Numbered from the stretch's first letter, positions 40,801 to 61,985 are shown. The stretch: DNA of 64,000 bases from Dirofilaria immitis (GCA_024305405.1 JAKNDB010000065.1:496001-560000), one strand, 5' to 3'. The notes: a model not told the origin generated them from the letters alone. Made by a program: numbers and translations.

Positions 40801-43290
40801 AATCGCGCGATATTGATTGATTTTTCATTTTCACTAATTTCGTAACTTCATAAACTTTTCCCTTATCCACTTCGTCTTCTCTATTATATTAGACACAAAA
40901 AAAAACAACATACTTCGATCACATTTGAAGGGAAGCAATTCGATAGCTCCTTCCAATCTCCAAGGATCAAACATTGGTGGACAAACACAAATACCCTGTA
41001 ATGCCAAAAATAAGTTTATTATTAACCAAAAAAAAATAATAATTACAGATAAAACACACAATGGACAAAGCATACGGTAATGATAATAAAATCTAGAAAA
41101 AATGAATGCCTGCCTTCTAATTTCATTTCAGTCAATATCTTAGCGTTTTCTAAAAACACATTACCGGACGATTTGATGCCAAAATGAAAAAAGTTAATTT
41201 CATATAAATCATTACATTCACTTATGCATATAATTTATCCAGCACTCTTCTCATATGATTCATAAGCAATGGGAATGTTTTTTGTTTCCAGTTAATAACA
41301 ACCACTGGACAAAAATTTCATTATTTCATTTTCTCAAATCTTAATCTCAGAATCATTTCACTTCAATCATACTGTGAAAAAATACCTCAACTATCAAGAA
41401 TTTATCCGTAATTAATTAATAATGTTATAATTATAAATACATGAGATGTGACTTGGAACTTTTGAAGTACAGTGTTGATTATGCTGCAGAAATCATCCAA
41501 ATGTCATTGATCAAGTAACAGATTAATAATCATGGTTAGCCTGAGAACCTCCAATTAAGATATACGATCTTCAACAAAAAATAATTAAGCTGGTTAATGC
41601 TAATTTCAAATAAAAATAACGAATTTAAAACAAAGAATCATTTGCAAACATTTTTAAAAACAACAATTACAGAAAACAGAAAAAGAACGAGACGAAACAC
41701 AATTCTTACAAAACAAGTTCGAGCTTTCTGGAATGTAAAACCCAATCCTTTATTCAAGTAATTAACTTTTAAAACTCAATGCCAATACTTCGGTGAAATA
41801 GTAAATTGGATAGTTTATTTTTTGCTTCAAATGTTTGAAGCATTTGATTTCCGGTCTTAAAATTTCAAAGCGCATTAAACTTGTGGAAATAGTTCTTAAA
41901 TCAGTGAAGGAAAATCAGAAATGTTATGAAACTTTTCGTAGGAAATGAAGATTTCCTGAGGGAAAACTGGATAAAAGGATTTTTCTCCCATACTTTTTCG
42001 AAGGAGATCCTCTTCTTCAAATTTCGATTTAGATTATTAAAAATATGGACTGATTATTATTTGATCTGCAAATAATTCATTTATGATGATTAGATGGCTT
42101 ATAACTGGATGATGAAAATTTCTAGGCTTACCAAGTATAAATTACATTATTCATGGGAAGATTTCCTTTCATACATCTATTCACGAAGGTATTTTTTCCA
42201 TAGCAGATATAAATATCTCATATGCGGATTAAATTAAATAATCAAAATTAAAAATTTGGAAAAACAAAAAAATAAGTTTAGAATGGAAACGTAACAAACC
42301 ATATGACAAGCAGGTTCTGGTAGTAGATATTTATCCTTGTAATCATCACTCATCGACATGCAGTAATCATCATGTTTACCAGCACGACATGATACCGGAA
42401 TTGCTGCAATGCAGTAAACTGAATCAATACATATTTAAAAAATGTAAAATATACCTATGAAACATTACTGACTCTTAGCTGTTCTTTAAGAATACTGATA
42501 GAAAAATATGGAAGAAATCTCAGTCGAGAAAATAATACATGTATTGGTTCTACATTTGGATTAAAAAATTTTCGATGGTAGCAATTAGACTAATCTTAGG
42601 ATTAAGCAATCAGTAGTAGTGAATGCCTTTCTACAAATTACGACATTTCGTGAAGATTGAGAAAGAACTCACAAGCTGGACAGCTTGCTGGACAAAGACA
42701 AGATTTATAACCGTTTAGATCGGCAACACATTTACCACCGTATGCACAATCGTTGATAGAATCCTCACATTCTGGTATCTCTGAAATATTTCTTCTAATA
42801 ACGATACTATGTTTCAGTTGAATTTTTCTTAAAAACAACGATAACAGCTGATATATTATAAAGATGAAGAGACCAAAAAAAGGTGAAATAAAAACTCACT
42901 CAATTCGCTTGGTGTTTTCGGCTGAGGTTTGGAAGATATTGTACTAGTATTCTCCGAATACCACGTATTTTTATCAACCACATTATCAATCTTATCTTTG
43001 CTTGCTACATTCGTTCGCATATGAAATTGCTGCAGAAATTCGTATATTTAAATTAGTATTATTACCATATATTACTCACAAAATTCTTAATATTAATATT
43101 CTGTTTATTTTACCATTCAAATTATTACATTATTCTATCAGTCTTGTCTTTTCTCACATTTCCAAACTTCTTCACTGAAATAAAAAGTCAAGAAAACGAG
43201 ATGAATATGAAATAGTTATACCTTTGTAGCCCTAAGCAACAGAAATATCAGAGTAGACCACCAAAGCCATTGTGATGTCCTTCTAGCCAT
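28848..43290 (-). CDS. clr-1: Receptor protein tyrosine phosphatase, CLR-1-type (31 exons)
   Basis: Single-pass phosphatase that opposes receptor tyrosine kinase signalling at the plasma membrane (family role). Exons: 43222-43290, 42900-43029, 42673-42780, 42300-42403, 40914-40995, 40534-40649, 40003-40213, 38203-38305, 37791-37960, 37378-37496, 37116-37286, 36811-37007, 36447-36579, 35933-36066, 35715-35860, 35405-35583, 34897-34996, 34413-34560, 34010-34174, 33399-33533, 32947-33185, 32587-32732, 32262-32403, 31863-31998, 31313-31561, 30861-31034, 30547-30687, 30264-30389, 29777-29934, 29281-29419, 28848-28976. About 1499 codons: signal peptide 1-23; Cys-rich EGF-like part 67-164; Ig to ~273 (DSGTYLC); FN3-like repeats 274-~650; membrane helix ~731-756; D1 758-1138 with KNRY, YWPDD and active site [11 protein letters not shown] (Cys1082, Arg1088); D2 from ~1207 with [10 protein letters not shown], so catalytically dead. 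Oddities: one missing base at 35729-35734, an in-frame TGA at 31421-31423, and a GC donor after exon 11. One Ig plus few FN3 repeats fits clr-1 better than LAR (ptp-3); the symbol is less certain than the family. Confidence 0.85.
29657..29681. repeat. Poly(T) tract in a phosphatase intron
   Basis: Uninterrupted T run of about 24 on the plus strand inside the intron between the exons at 29777 and 29419. Could be the tail of a small retroinsertion or simple homopolymer expansion. Confidence 0.8.
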
Positions 43291-44760
43291 TGTTGGCTTC
43301 CAACAAATCATTATTGGAAACAGTTATTTGTTGTAGTATAGTGAGGGATTACCGAGCGGATCTCTCGTGTTATCCGATCATAATCATTTCTTTTAACAGA
43401 AGCATACATTGCCAGCCAGAAAATACTGGTCTTTCCAAACAATTGCTTCTTCCAAAATATCACACAGATTATCTGAATTGAATAAATGAATTTCCGTTAC
43501 AAGTTATATATGCATCGTAACTTAACAAAATCGATTCGAAATTCTTTCTTGTCTGAATCTGATAATGACGAATTCTAATCACTTTTTTAACCAATAGTCC
43601 AATTATTTATTATTCAAATCAGAAATGATAATTATTGTTAAAATCGATATCATATTAACAATGTGGGATGATAACATCTTTGATATAAAATAAAAACTCA
43701 AAACATTAGCGCTATTCGATGGAACAGTGCATACATTAAAAGTTAATTTAAAAAATTGTATTTATAAATTGCTTAGCATCCGTTTATTCTACCTCAATCT
43801 GCAAATAATACTAATTCGATAAACAAAATAGATGTTATCACTGCATCAATAAAATGGCTAATGTTATTATCACATTCGTAATCTTCCATCACTGATAATT
43901 TCTCGATTTAAATAAATTGTAATGAAACATGAGATAAAAATCATATCAATAATACTCATGAATGAATAACTTAACTAATAAGTAAACATCAAATTTATGT
44001 CTCGGTTATATATACTTATACGATTTCAAATCTCTCATCTAATTTACAACAATTGATGAATGAAATAACTTGATGGAAATGAAGCAATGAATGATTTCAC
44101 GAAGAGTATTATTTATTAATTAACTGTAAGAATGCAATAAGTGACGCTAACAAATGTACACGTGAATATACGTGAAATCTGCAATGAAAAACGTTACTTT
44201 CTTAATATCATTCATATGTAAGTTATTAAAAAGATGAGAAAATGACTGAACGAATGACAAAGATTCATCATCAATAAATTGTCCACTCGTAATCAATTAA
44301 TCGGTCAATAGATATATACATATAAAATTGGTCCATCTATTCATACGATACATCGGTTTGATCTTTTATAGCTAGCTAGTTGTCGTCATCTATTGATGAC
44401 CATCAACCACACAACATATAAGCCGTAGAAGAGAAGATGGATAGAATGAGAAGCAATAAAATGTAAGGAAAGGAAAAATATGGCCTAGAACAGGCAGAAA
44501 AAGAAAGCCTATAAATAAGATAATAATGGAAACATTGCATGAAAATCGTTAGAGCCAGAAGACAGTAACAGGAAAATGAAGAATGGCCATAAATGGATAT
44601 ATCAATTATAGGCCGTCTATTGGGAAAAGGCCACAAAATGAATAAAGCAATTATTATGGGTTATCCTTCTACAGGAAAGTGGAAAAGTCCACAAATGGAT
44701 ATGACAATTATAAAATGACTAGCTATTATTATTATTATTATTATACGATTCTCTCTTTCC
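43291..44760. other. Upstream spacer of the phosphatase gene
   Basis: Immediately upstream of the phosphatase ATG (reading minus) there is no obvious coding exon. The promoter and any 5' UTR exon should lie here, but no motif can be singled out. The rest is AT-rich with a short ATT run near 44727-44743. Confidence 0.5.
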
Positions 44761-44766
44761 ATTTCT

Positions 44767-44858
44767 CTTTGAGAGAGAGGGAGAAAGAAAAAAAGTATTT
44801 ATAAAATCTATTAAAGTTTTTTTTTTATTTTTCTCTCCCTCTCTCTCTCTCTCTCTCA
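44767..44858. repeat. (GA)n and (CT)n tracts forming an inverted repeat
   Basis: A TTTGAGAGAGAGGGAGA stretch at about 44768-44785 is complementary to the CT tract ending CTCTCTCAAA at about 44830-44858, leaving a loop of roughly 45 bp. Hairpin formation is inference. Confidence 0.6.
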
Positions 44859-45002
44859 AAAATCGACATTTATCCTCTCTGCATCTGCAATCTACCAAAT
44901 AATTTATGCTTATTGCTTCTTCCCTTTTAATTTCATACTAATTAACTACTTAACATTTTCTTTCTTTATCGTAATCATTCCTTATCAATCATTTTATCAA
45001 TT

Positions 45003-45525
45003 TATACGGTTGAATATACGGTTACCTTAAATATACAGTTAGCCTGAATATAGCGTTACCTTGAATATATAGATTAGCCTGAATACAGCGATAATTTGAA
45101 TAACAGTTTAATCTGAATGTATATAGTTAGTCTAAATATACAATTAGCCTGAATATATAGTTAGCCCGAATATAACGATAGCGTTAGCCTGAGTATAGCG
45201 TTAATCTGAATATACAGTTAACCTGAATATAGCGTTAGTTTGAATACATAGTTCGACCTGAATTTATATGGTTAGTCTGAATATACAATTAGCTTGAAAT
45301 ACAGTTAGCCTGAATATAATGATAGCATTTGTCTGAATATACAGCTAACCTGAATCTGAATATACTACTAACCTGAATATAGCGTTAACCTAAATATAGC
45401 GTTAGCCTGAATATAGCGTTAGTTTGAAAAATACAGTTTAACCTGGATGTATGTATAGTTAGTCTGAATATACAGTTAGCCTGAATAAACAATTAGCCTG
45501 AATATACAGTAAGCCTAACTATAAT
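45003..45525. repeat. ~17-bp minisatellite (AGTTAGCCTGAATATAC-like)
   Basis: Roughly 30 imperfect tandem units around GTTAGCCTGAATATA followed by CA or GC, with single-base variants (ACC/GTC/GCT for GCC) and occasional length variants. It occupies about 520 bp with no coding frame. Confidence 0.92.
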
Positions 45526-46280
45526 ATGGTATGATAAAAATGAATCAATATGGTTCCTATAGATACAGATGAATATGTCATTCTGAAAAACAATTTGAGG
45601 AGAGGAACACATGAATCAATTCCTGTAAAGCATTTCTTCATCTTCCTCTTTCTTCTTCAATTCTTCGCACCTTTCATTCCCCGCCTCCTCCCCTCCCTCC
45701 CCCGCACTCTACCATTACACTTCCGTTTAAATTTAACACACTTTCCAATCAACCATTCAATAAACTATTTCATTCCCGAGAATATAAACATTCTTAGCAC
45801 ATACGGAAAGCCTTCTCTCATTTCACATTTCTTCATCATCTATCTTTATGTATCTACCAAACTTTCCCCATTTCTCGAGGAATTATTCTCTAGCATATAT
45901 TCTTTCAATATCCTTACTTCATTTGTTTATGAATAAATTCATTGATTCAGAAAATAAACAAAAACGTTCAGAGTATTTTGTAAAAAGTAATACGAAATTG
46001 ATTGAAATAAAGAATAGAGCATTGATGTGTATTGGAAGCAATTTGAAAATGAAATGAAATACTGTCATCTGAAATGAAGCATAGAAAAAAGAGCCTATGA
46101 ATCTCTAGGCAATAAGCCAAAGCGCCAAGAGACTAAGCTTGATGGAAGCGAGGAAACGGACATTTCGATATTACAACAATGATGAATTCATAAATTATAG
46201 TAGCTATTTCATCCGTTTCTTCCATTCTCCTAAGAAACAGAAAACTTTACAGCGAATCTCTTCTCTCTCTCTCTCTCTTC

Positions 46281-46312
<32 letters not shown>

Positions 46313-47080
46313 TGTATCGCACATTCTTTCTTCTTCTGCGACAGCTTCACGAAAACAACAACTTATATATTGTCAGCATCTATCCCGCAACACAGGGCAT
46401 GCCAATTGCCACCCACACGCATCCCCGCACACCACGTTCTTTCATTAGGAGATTTTGCGAGAATTGTATTGCATGTAAACAAGAAGAGAAGGTGGAAGGT
46501 GAAGGAGAAATGGAAGAGGAAGAGGAAGAGAAGGAAGAATTCAAAAATTTGAATTTCAATGATATATTCAAATGAATTCGAAGGGGAACATTTATAAAAT
46601 GATAAAGTTATCAGAAGGATAGAATATTATTGAATATATCATTCAATTTCATTTTATTTCAAATAACAATTGGTAATCAATGATATTCAATTAATTTTGG
46701 GAATGAAAAGGCAGAAAATTAATTTAAATTTTGAATTTTCGTTTCTTCTCAAGAAATTGTAAGCTAACATTGGTCGAGAATTATTAAGAAAAGATCAATC
46801 GATAATACTACCACATTCCTTTTCTTATTTTTTTTTTTTTTTTTGTTGTAAATAATTTTAAAATGCTGCAACAATAAACATTCCTTTGATGAACATATCG
46901 AAAAATAATTCAGAGGAATTTGTGGGGGTATGAAGGCAATTGATCGTAACCAGATGACAACAGGGTTTCAGGTTTCAGGTATTAGGACTAAAAGAGTTAC
47001 ATCATTATTACAACGTACTGATTTCCATACTACTAATCTAACCTAACCTATCGAATGAAAACATTTGTTCTAAACATGAT
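45526..47080. other. Intergenic DNA with (CT)n tract, no supported gene
   Basis: A CT microsatellite lies at about 46254-46313. Frames of 128 aa (45550-45936) and 137 aa (46139-46552) start with ATG but are dominated by Phe/Ser/Leu and Ser/Arg/Lys runs, cross simple repeats, and show no recognisable domain or splice context. I treat them as chance frames. Confidence 0.55.
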
Positions 47081-47084
47081 CGCA

Positions 47085-47220
47085 TACATTCACACACACA
47101 TTCATATACACATACACACATGCACACATACACAATACATATACATGCATACATATATACATACATACACAAATGCATAGATGACATACACACACACATA
47201 CACACACATACATACATGAC
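47085..47220. repeat. ACAC/ACAT array
   Basis: CACA, CATA and TGCA tetranucleotide-like repeats. Frames on the minus strand read Cys/Val/Met/Tyr runs and are artefacts. Confidence 0.9.
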
Positions 47221-47304
47221 ATTAGCGAAGAAAGAAGAATAGATAGATGCATATGATTGAATAATTAGTTTATTTGTTTGTTTGAATGACGAAAGGTACA
47301 AATG

Positions 47305-47850
47305 AGAAGATGGTTGGATAGATGGATGGAAGGATGAATAGATGGATGGAAGCATGGATAGATGGAAGGATGGATAGATGGACGGATGGATAGAGGACGG
47401 ATGAATGGAAGGATGGATAGATGGATGGAAGGATGGATAGATGGAAGGATGGATAGATGGACGGATGGATAGATGGACGGATGAATGGATGGATGAATGG
47501 ATAGAAGGATGAATGGATAGAAGGATGGACGGATGGATAGAAAATGGATGGATGGACAGAAGGATGAATGGATGGATGGAGAGAAAGATGGATGGATGGA
47601 TAGAAGGATGGATGGATGGATAGATGGATGAACTGATGGATAGATGAATGGATAGAAGGATGACTAGAAGGATGGATGGATAGAAGGATGAATAAAAGGA
47701 TGGATGGATGGATGGATGGATGGATGGATGGATGGATGGATAGATGGATGAACTGATGGATAGATGAATGGATAGAAGGATGGATGTATGGATAGATGGA
47801 TGAACTGATGGATAGATGAATGGATAGAAGGATGGATGGATGGAATTTTT
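47305..47850. repeat. GATG-type tetranucleotide array
   Basis: About 540 bp of GATG, GATA and GAAG units in a higher-order pattern: a block around GATAGATGGATGAACTGATG recurs at about 47620, 47740 and 47795. Because 4 and 3 are coprime the minus strand reads open in two frames as repeated Ile-His-Pro-Ser for more than 200 codons, with no stop because the unit lacks stop triplets in those frames. No evidence of expression. Confidence 0.95.
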
Positions 47851-49312
47851 CATCTCTTTTACCAAGGAAGTAAATTGTTGGTGTTGATAATTCTTTTCCA
47901 GCAATTACTTTCCAGACAAATAACGTTATCATTAATTGCACTGATAACAATAATAATAGTAATGATTACAATGAATGAATGATAGGACAATAATGATAAT
48001 GATAACTGTTATTAGATATGTGTTATGTGTATCTTTGTGTTTATGTATGTTTGTGTTTATATATATATATATAATGATATGTATGTATGTATGTGTGTGT
48101 CTATATATTTATATAACAGTTCCATATATACTATTATTGATAATGATGTAATGTTCTTGAGATCGTACGGCACTCATACGATACTCTTCCATTTTCTCTT
48201 TATCATCTATCATATTGATAATGTGATAAAAGATAATATAGTAAATATTGTTCAAATAATAATTGATAAAACTAACTTCATATCGATAAACTTTCAATTA
48301 AAATTATAATAAAAATGTTTACTTCATATTGCCATTTATAAAATGCACTTTTGGAAATATATGCCAAGTTTGATTTAAGGGTAAAAAATAATGGGTAAAA
48401 ACGATAGGTAAAAAGTGAGAAATATTAAAAGAGAATAAGAGCCGGTTTTTCTTACCATTCTAATTTGCAATCGGGTAAATCATTACTAACAACGATGATA
48501 TGTGCATGTCTACCCATGTGATATAATTAGTATATATATAGTAGTTGTAATAGTATGCTTTCATTGATAATAATAACTAAAGTCAAAAATCAATATTTTT
48601 GTTTATTCCAATCTTAAATTATAGGTATTGAAAGAAACGAAACATAGAAGTTTAAAATGTAACGAGAATTGTCTTAATCAACGGAAGTAATATGAGAGGG
48701 AAGGTGATAATTTTTGCTTTAGGATGATAGATCAGAAACGAAAAGATTAGCGATCCAATAGAATTTTGTATTATCGAAATGATCCATGATAACATATATC
48801 AAATATTTTCATTTACAAATATACCAAAAAAGGAACTGATAGATAGTTGAAGACCAGAAGTCTTATTAAATAAAAGTAATGAGAATATTTGGATGATAGA
48901 AGTAGCAAAGAGTAGAATAGAAATATCGAAAAATAGAAATATCGGATAATGAAGAAATCAATTAATCAAAAACCATATTATGAAAAAATTCATGCTTAAA
49001 TATTGTTTAATAATAGCTCTCTTTTAACTATCAAATAAAATGTTACAATTTATAAACAAACAAAACTTTCCAAATCAAATTATACATTATTATTTGATAT
49101 GCTGAATTCATTAATAGTTAGCATAAGCATAAGCTTGTATTAGGCTTTTAGAATAAATCATCATAAAATATTTCATCCAATGGTTAAATTATTAATTTAA
49201 TTTTTAATTATCCAACATATTTATTGTTTTTTTATTTATCTCATCATTCCTAAACATTTGATAATACTTTTTTTTCTAATTATAATTTAATTCAAATCAA
49301 TCTTCAAGATAG

Positions 49313-49361
<49 letters not shown>

Positions 49362-50100
49362 GTATCATGAATAAATAATATAATATATTACATAATAAAT
49401 GCAATCGAAAAGGAAAATGAAATAAATAAAATCATTGTTATTTATCATTTCATCTTATCACCTATCATATAATTTTGAAAATTAAATAATATGATATATT
49501 ACATAATGAATAAAATCGAAAAGAGAAATGAAATAAATAAAATAAGAAATTGTTATTATCATTTCATCTTATCATATATCATATAATTTTGGTAATAAAA
49601 AAAAGATTTTTAAAAAACTTTTTCAATAATAAATAAAAAAAAAGTAAGGAATAAAGAAAAGAATTCTCAATCATGTACTGTTGAAATAAGACAGTCGTGA
49701 TAAAAAAAAAAAAAACTCGTAAGGCAATCGAATAATAATGATAATAATTGGTGAGTGATGGTAATAAGAAGTAGTACTTAAGATATACATATATCATATT
49801 TGCTGTTTGCAAAGAGAATTATAATAATGATATAATAATGAATAAGTATTATAAATGATACGGTATCTAATTTAAGTATTGAATTTAGTAAATATATCTA
49901 CCATTATACTATTATTTGCATTAAACTCAATACATACTTTAATTTAATAAAATGAAATGGGCAAGAAACTGGTAAGAAGTTCTCGACAATGATACGTATA
50001 TATATATATATATGCGTACAGATGAGAATTTTTCTAATAAATTATTCAAACATTTCACAACACATCATTCTTTCCTACCAACTGGACGATAAAATCGACA
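47851..50100. other. AT-rich intergenic DNA with microsatellites
   Basis: Contains a GT/AT-rich stretch at about 48025-48112 and a TA tract at about 49316-49356. No gene recognised on either strand. Confidence 0.6.
49373..49594. repeat. Tandem duplication of a ~110-bp unit
   Basis: Two adjacent imperfect copies (about 49373-49473 and 49485-49594). Each runs from a TAATATGATATATTACATAA-like start, through ATCGAAAAG..AAATGAAATAAATAAAAT, to CATTTCATCTTATCA and ATCATATAATTTTG. Confidence 0.85.
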
Positions 50101-50124
50101 CTGTTTTCAATCAAGCGACTGATA

Positions 50125-50689
50125 ATGATAAAGCGAACAGGACAACTGATACCAACATTTCTACTTCTTTTATTATCTCTTGTCGAAGGACAATTTTTTG
50201 GCGGTTGTGGATTCAGTATACACGGATGCGGCGGCATGAGTAATTATTTATTATATTATTCTTTAATTGAATTAATTAATTCCGTACAAATAATAGATAA
50301 ATCGATCCAAGTTTCAAACTTTAATTAGTTTCATTAAATAAAAAAAGTTTTAATATCGCAATGTACACTTTACATATTAATTCATAGAATTTTTTTAAAA
50401 TAAAACTGGAAAAATTCGAACAAAAAAGAAAAAAAAACTTTACAACGACTAGGAAAATTCACACTTTCTTCCTGTCATGCTATCAATTTATTACAATTAA
50501 TTAGGTTACGGTTATGGTTATGGTTATGGTTATGGGAATTATGAATCTATTAGTAGTTACGGAAATTACGGTGCGTTTAGTGGCTATGGAAATTATGCTG
50601 GAATCGGTGGATACGGCTTATATGGTCCTAGTTTAAGTGGTCTCGGTATGGGTTGCTGCGGTCTTGGCGGTTTTTATGGACGAAAGTGA
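50125..50689 (+). CDS. Small secreted Gly/Tyr-rich peptide (two exons, 99 aa)
   Basis: Exons 50125-50239 and 50505-50689 join in phase 1 (ATGA|GTAATT ... TTAG|GTTACGG) to give 99 residues. The N-terminus MIKRTGQLIPTFLLLLLSLVEG is a clear signal peptide. The mature part begins with two Gly-Cys-Gly pieces (FGGCGFSIHGCGG), continues with GYGYGYGYGNY repeats and SYGNYGAFSGYGNY, and ends GMGCCGLGGFYGRK with a basic C-terminus. Composition resembles nematode glycine-rich secreted proteins and the YGGYG antimicrobial/neuropeptide-like class; no enzymatic domain. The four cysteines suggest two disulphides. A likely trans-splice acceptor (TTTTCAATCAAG) lies about 10 bp upstream of the ATG. The role (cuticle component or antimicrobial peptide) is inference. 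Lies between the two large minus-strand genes on the opposite strand. Confidence 0.8.
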
Positions 50690-50814
50690 GCACTGTATGT
50701 TAAAGGACGACTCGAATTACTCTTAACTATAGCACTGAAATTAATCAAGTTAAACTTCGTTAGCATTCGATGTATTTCTTGGATCTTTCACTTCACAATC
50801 ACGTTTCGGAAATC

Positions 50815-50820
50815 AATAAA
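50815..50820 (+). terminator. Poly(A) signal of the Gly/Tyr-rich peptide gene
   Basis: AATAAA about 125 bp downstream of the stop at 50689, same strand. Confidence 0.55.
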
Positions 50821-50829
50821 CCGACAGAG

Positions 50830-52075
50830 TATTTTATAATACAGGTACAAAAGATCCAAGATGTATTATACTACCTACTGTCATGCTCTAAAAGATAAAG
50901 AGTGTAACTGCTCAAATATTTCATTCTAATGTGTCTAATAATAAAAATAATGATTCGATATGCTACATGTCTTACATAACAAAACAAATGAAACATATCT
51001 TTACAACAGATCGATGATCGATTAATTATAGTCGTTGTAATCCAATATATACAACCAACTACAAACACTCATATAACTTTCAACGTGATCTATGTAGAAG
51101 TAGTGATTGTGTCAACGCTTCTAACAAACACAACAAATGACAAATAATTCATTTAACACAACTATTAACTTTCATAACAATGTATAATACATAAATATAA
51201 TCAATGAGAAAATCCAAGCAGCAGACAAAACTATTGCTTCATGGAATCATTATCGATGGCGTATATCAGATGGATGGTACATATCATATTAAGAACTCCA
51301 AACCATACCTGAAACACTTTATGCGTAGAAGCAGATTTCACTAAGAAAATGCGGGAAGGAGAGAAAGTGAGGGAGAAAGAAAGCAGTACTTATCTCCAAT
51401 TTAATTTTATTTAACTAAAAATCAAAAAAATTGCATCGATTAATTTACATGAAAATCGTAAGACAAAATTAAGAGAGTAAAAATAATTCGTAAGCTACAG
51501 TAAAATATATAGATCATTAAAACGAAACAATGGCACAGAAAATTCATAGCGATTCATAATTAATAATGATATCATTATTAGATAAAGAGGTTTAAGAAAA
51601 ATCATCTCTCCAAACGTTATTTCTATGAAAAATTATGAAGGATGGCGAAAAAAAGTAAAAAATGGAAAGGATATCATTAGGAATTGCCTAATATCTAAAA
51701 TCACTTACGCTAAAATATATCAAAAGCAATGAAAAAAGCGTGTACAATAGTATAAAGTTGAAGAAGCGAGACATTTTGGCCAGAATATAAAGTAACAAAG
51801 ATCAAGGAGAATCTCAGTACTTGAAACAGTGCAGGAGTGACAACAGAAGATGAACCGAGAGCAACAATGAATAAAAATAAAAGAGAAACACTAGGCACTG
51901 AATGGAACGTAAAGATGATTGCGAAGGTTATCCTCTAAAAATCCATTTTCCCATCAATCCTAAATCTGAATTTTGTGAAAAATAAAACTTGTAATAACAT
52001 CTAGCCTTCTTAATATTCCATATGGCACTCTCTATCACTTTTATTATATTACATATTATATTATTTTGTATAGCT
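50830..52075. other. Spacer between convergent genes; one weak exon candidate
   Basis: Mostly AT-rich DNA. On the minus strand a hydrophobic frame at 51821-51896 is preceded by an acceptor-like CCATTCAG and ends at a donor-like CAA|GTACTGAG. It could join an acceptor (GTTTCAG) near 51311 to give a short two-helix peptide ending DNDSMKQ. It has no ATG of its own and no visible upstream exon, so I do not call a gene. Confidence 0.35.
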
Positions 52076-52078
52076 AAT

Positions 52079-52084
52079 TTTATT
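52079..52084 (-). terminator. Poly(A) signal of the USP47-type gene
   Basis: AATAAA on the minus strand about 105 bp past the stop codon at 52188. Confidence 0.5.
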
Positions 52085-52187
52085 ATAAGTTAAGCAATAG
52101 TGTCTTTATAATATTCCAAATCGCACTTGCCCATTTGTAGCAAAAGTGAAAAAAAAAAAGAAGAGAATGAATAAACGAAATATTAGC

Positions 52188-61208
<9,021 letters not shown>

Positions 61209-61224
61209 TTTGGTTGACACATAC

Positions 61225-61245
61225 CAGATAAATAACTAAATATAA
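61225..61245 (-). promoter_or_regulatory. Possible trans-splice acceptor of the USP47 gene
   Basis: On the minus strand a T-rich TTGTCTTTATATTTAG ends about 25 bp before the proposed ATG at 61208. It supports, but does not prove, that the small first exon starts the message. Confidence 0.35.
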
Positions 61246-61249
61246 AGAC

Positions 61250-61985
61250 AATTAAATATTAAGATTAACTCTAGCAGTATTATTCTTATAAAATTAGAAT
61301 ATCTAGCGTAATATCTGCGAAATGTATATCACATGAGACGAAGTTGGCAATGTCCATTTCACGATTAGTGTTCGCTGTAATATGTATTTAATAGCTTTTA
61401 CGGCTTATATTCTGATAATTTTATCGCCTATGTTTTCTTCCTTTTTCTTTTATATAATTTTTCTCTCTCATAATATTTTACTTTATAAATTTGTATCACA
61501 TAGGCGTAGTTTTCATAATATGTCCACAATTTATGTATCCTAGAGAATTCAATAATCCATAATTTATGTATCCTACAGGATGATAATTTGCAAAATATAC
61601 ATTCTCCCTATCAGTCTATTCTATGCTTAATTTACCTCTTATATAATATTATAGCTGTTTAAATAAATTAAAAGCTTAAGCCTCTCCTGCCTAACCCTCT
61701 GACCTCCGCTAACCCATATTCATATACAATTGAAATCAGAATTTAACGGAAGCATAATTTTGGACATTATGTTACACAAATTATCCACTGCGTGGGTGAT
61801 GATGACTGGTTGTATAAATGTGTGCGATAATTTATGGAAATTTGTTATTCCGATAGATAAGTAGAAATTTTTACAGAAAATGGATCGAGATATTCACATC
61901 CAGAAATTCGTTACCAGGAAATAAGTCATCTAAGGAATAAATTTAGATTTTATAGGAAACATTCATGCACTTTTATCAGGAAGAT
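61250..61985. other. Upstream spacer of the USP47 gene
   Basis: No gene seen. AATTTATGTATCCTA occurs twice about 38 bp apart (about 61530 and 61560), a short local duplication. Confidence 0.5.

Noticed and set aside
45550..45936. 128-codon plus-strand frame with hydrophobic stretches
   Set aside because: Phe/Leu/Pro-rich from pyrimidine-rich DNA, adjoining a minisatellite; nothing recognised.
47038..47950. Two long minus-strand frames of 288 and 226 codons
   Set aside because: They are translations of the GATG tetranucleotide array (Ile-His-Pro-Ser repeats) plus an ACAC array, with no domain, splice or signal evidence.
51710..51898. Minus-strand frame with signal-peptide-like start
   Set aside because: The apparent start is GTG at an acceptor (ATTCAG|TG). 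No ATG-bearing upstream exon was found, so the two-exon model is unsupported.
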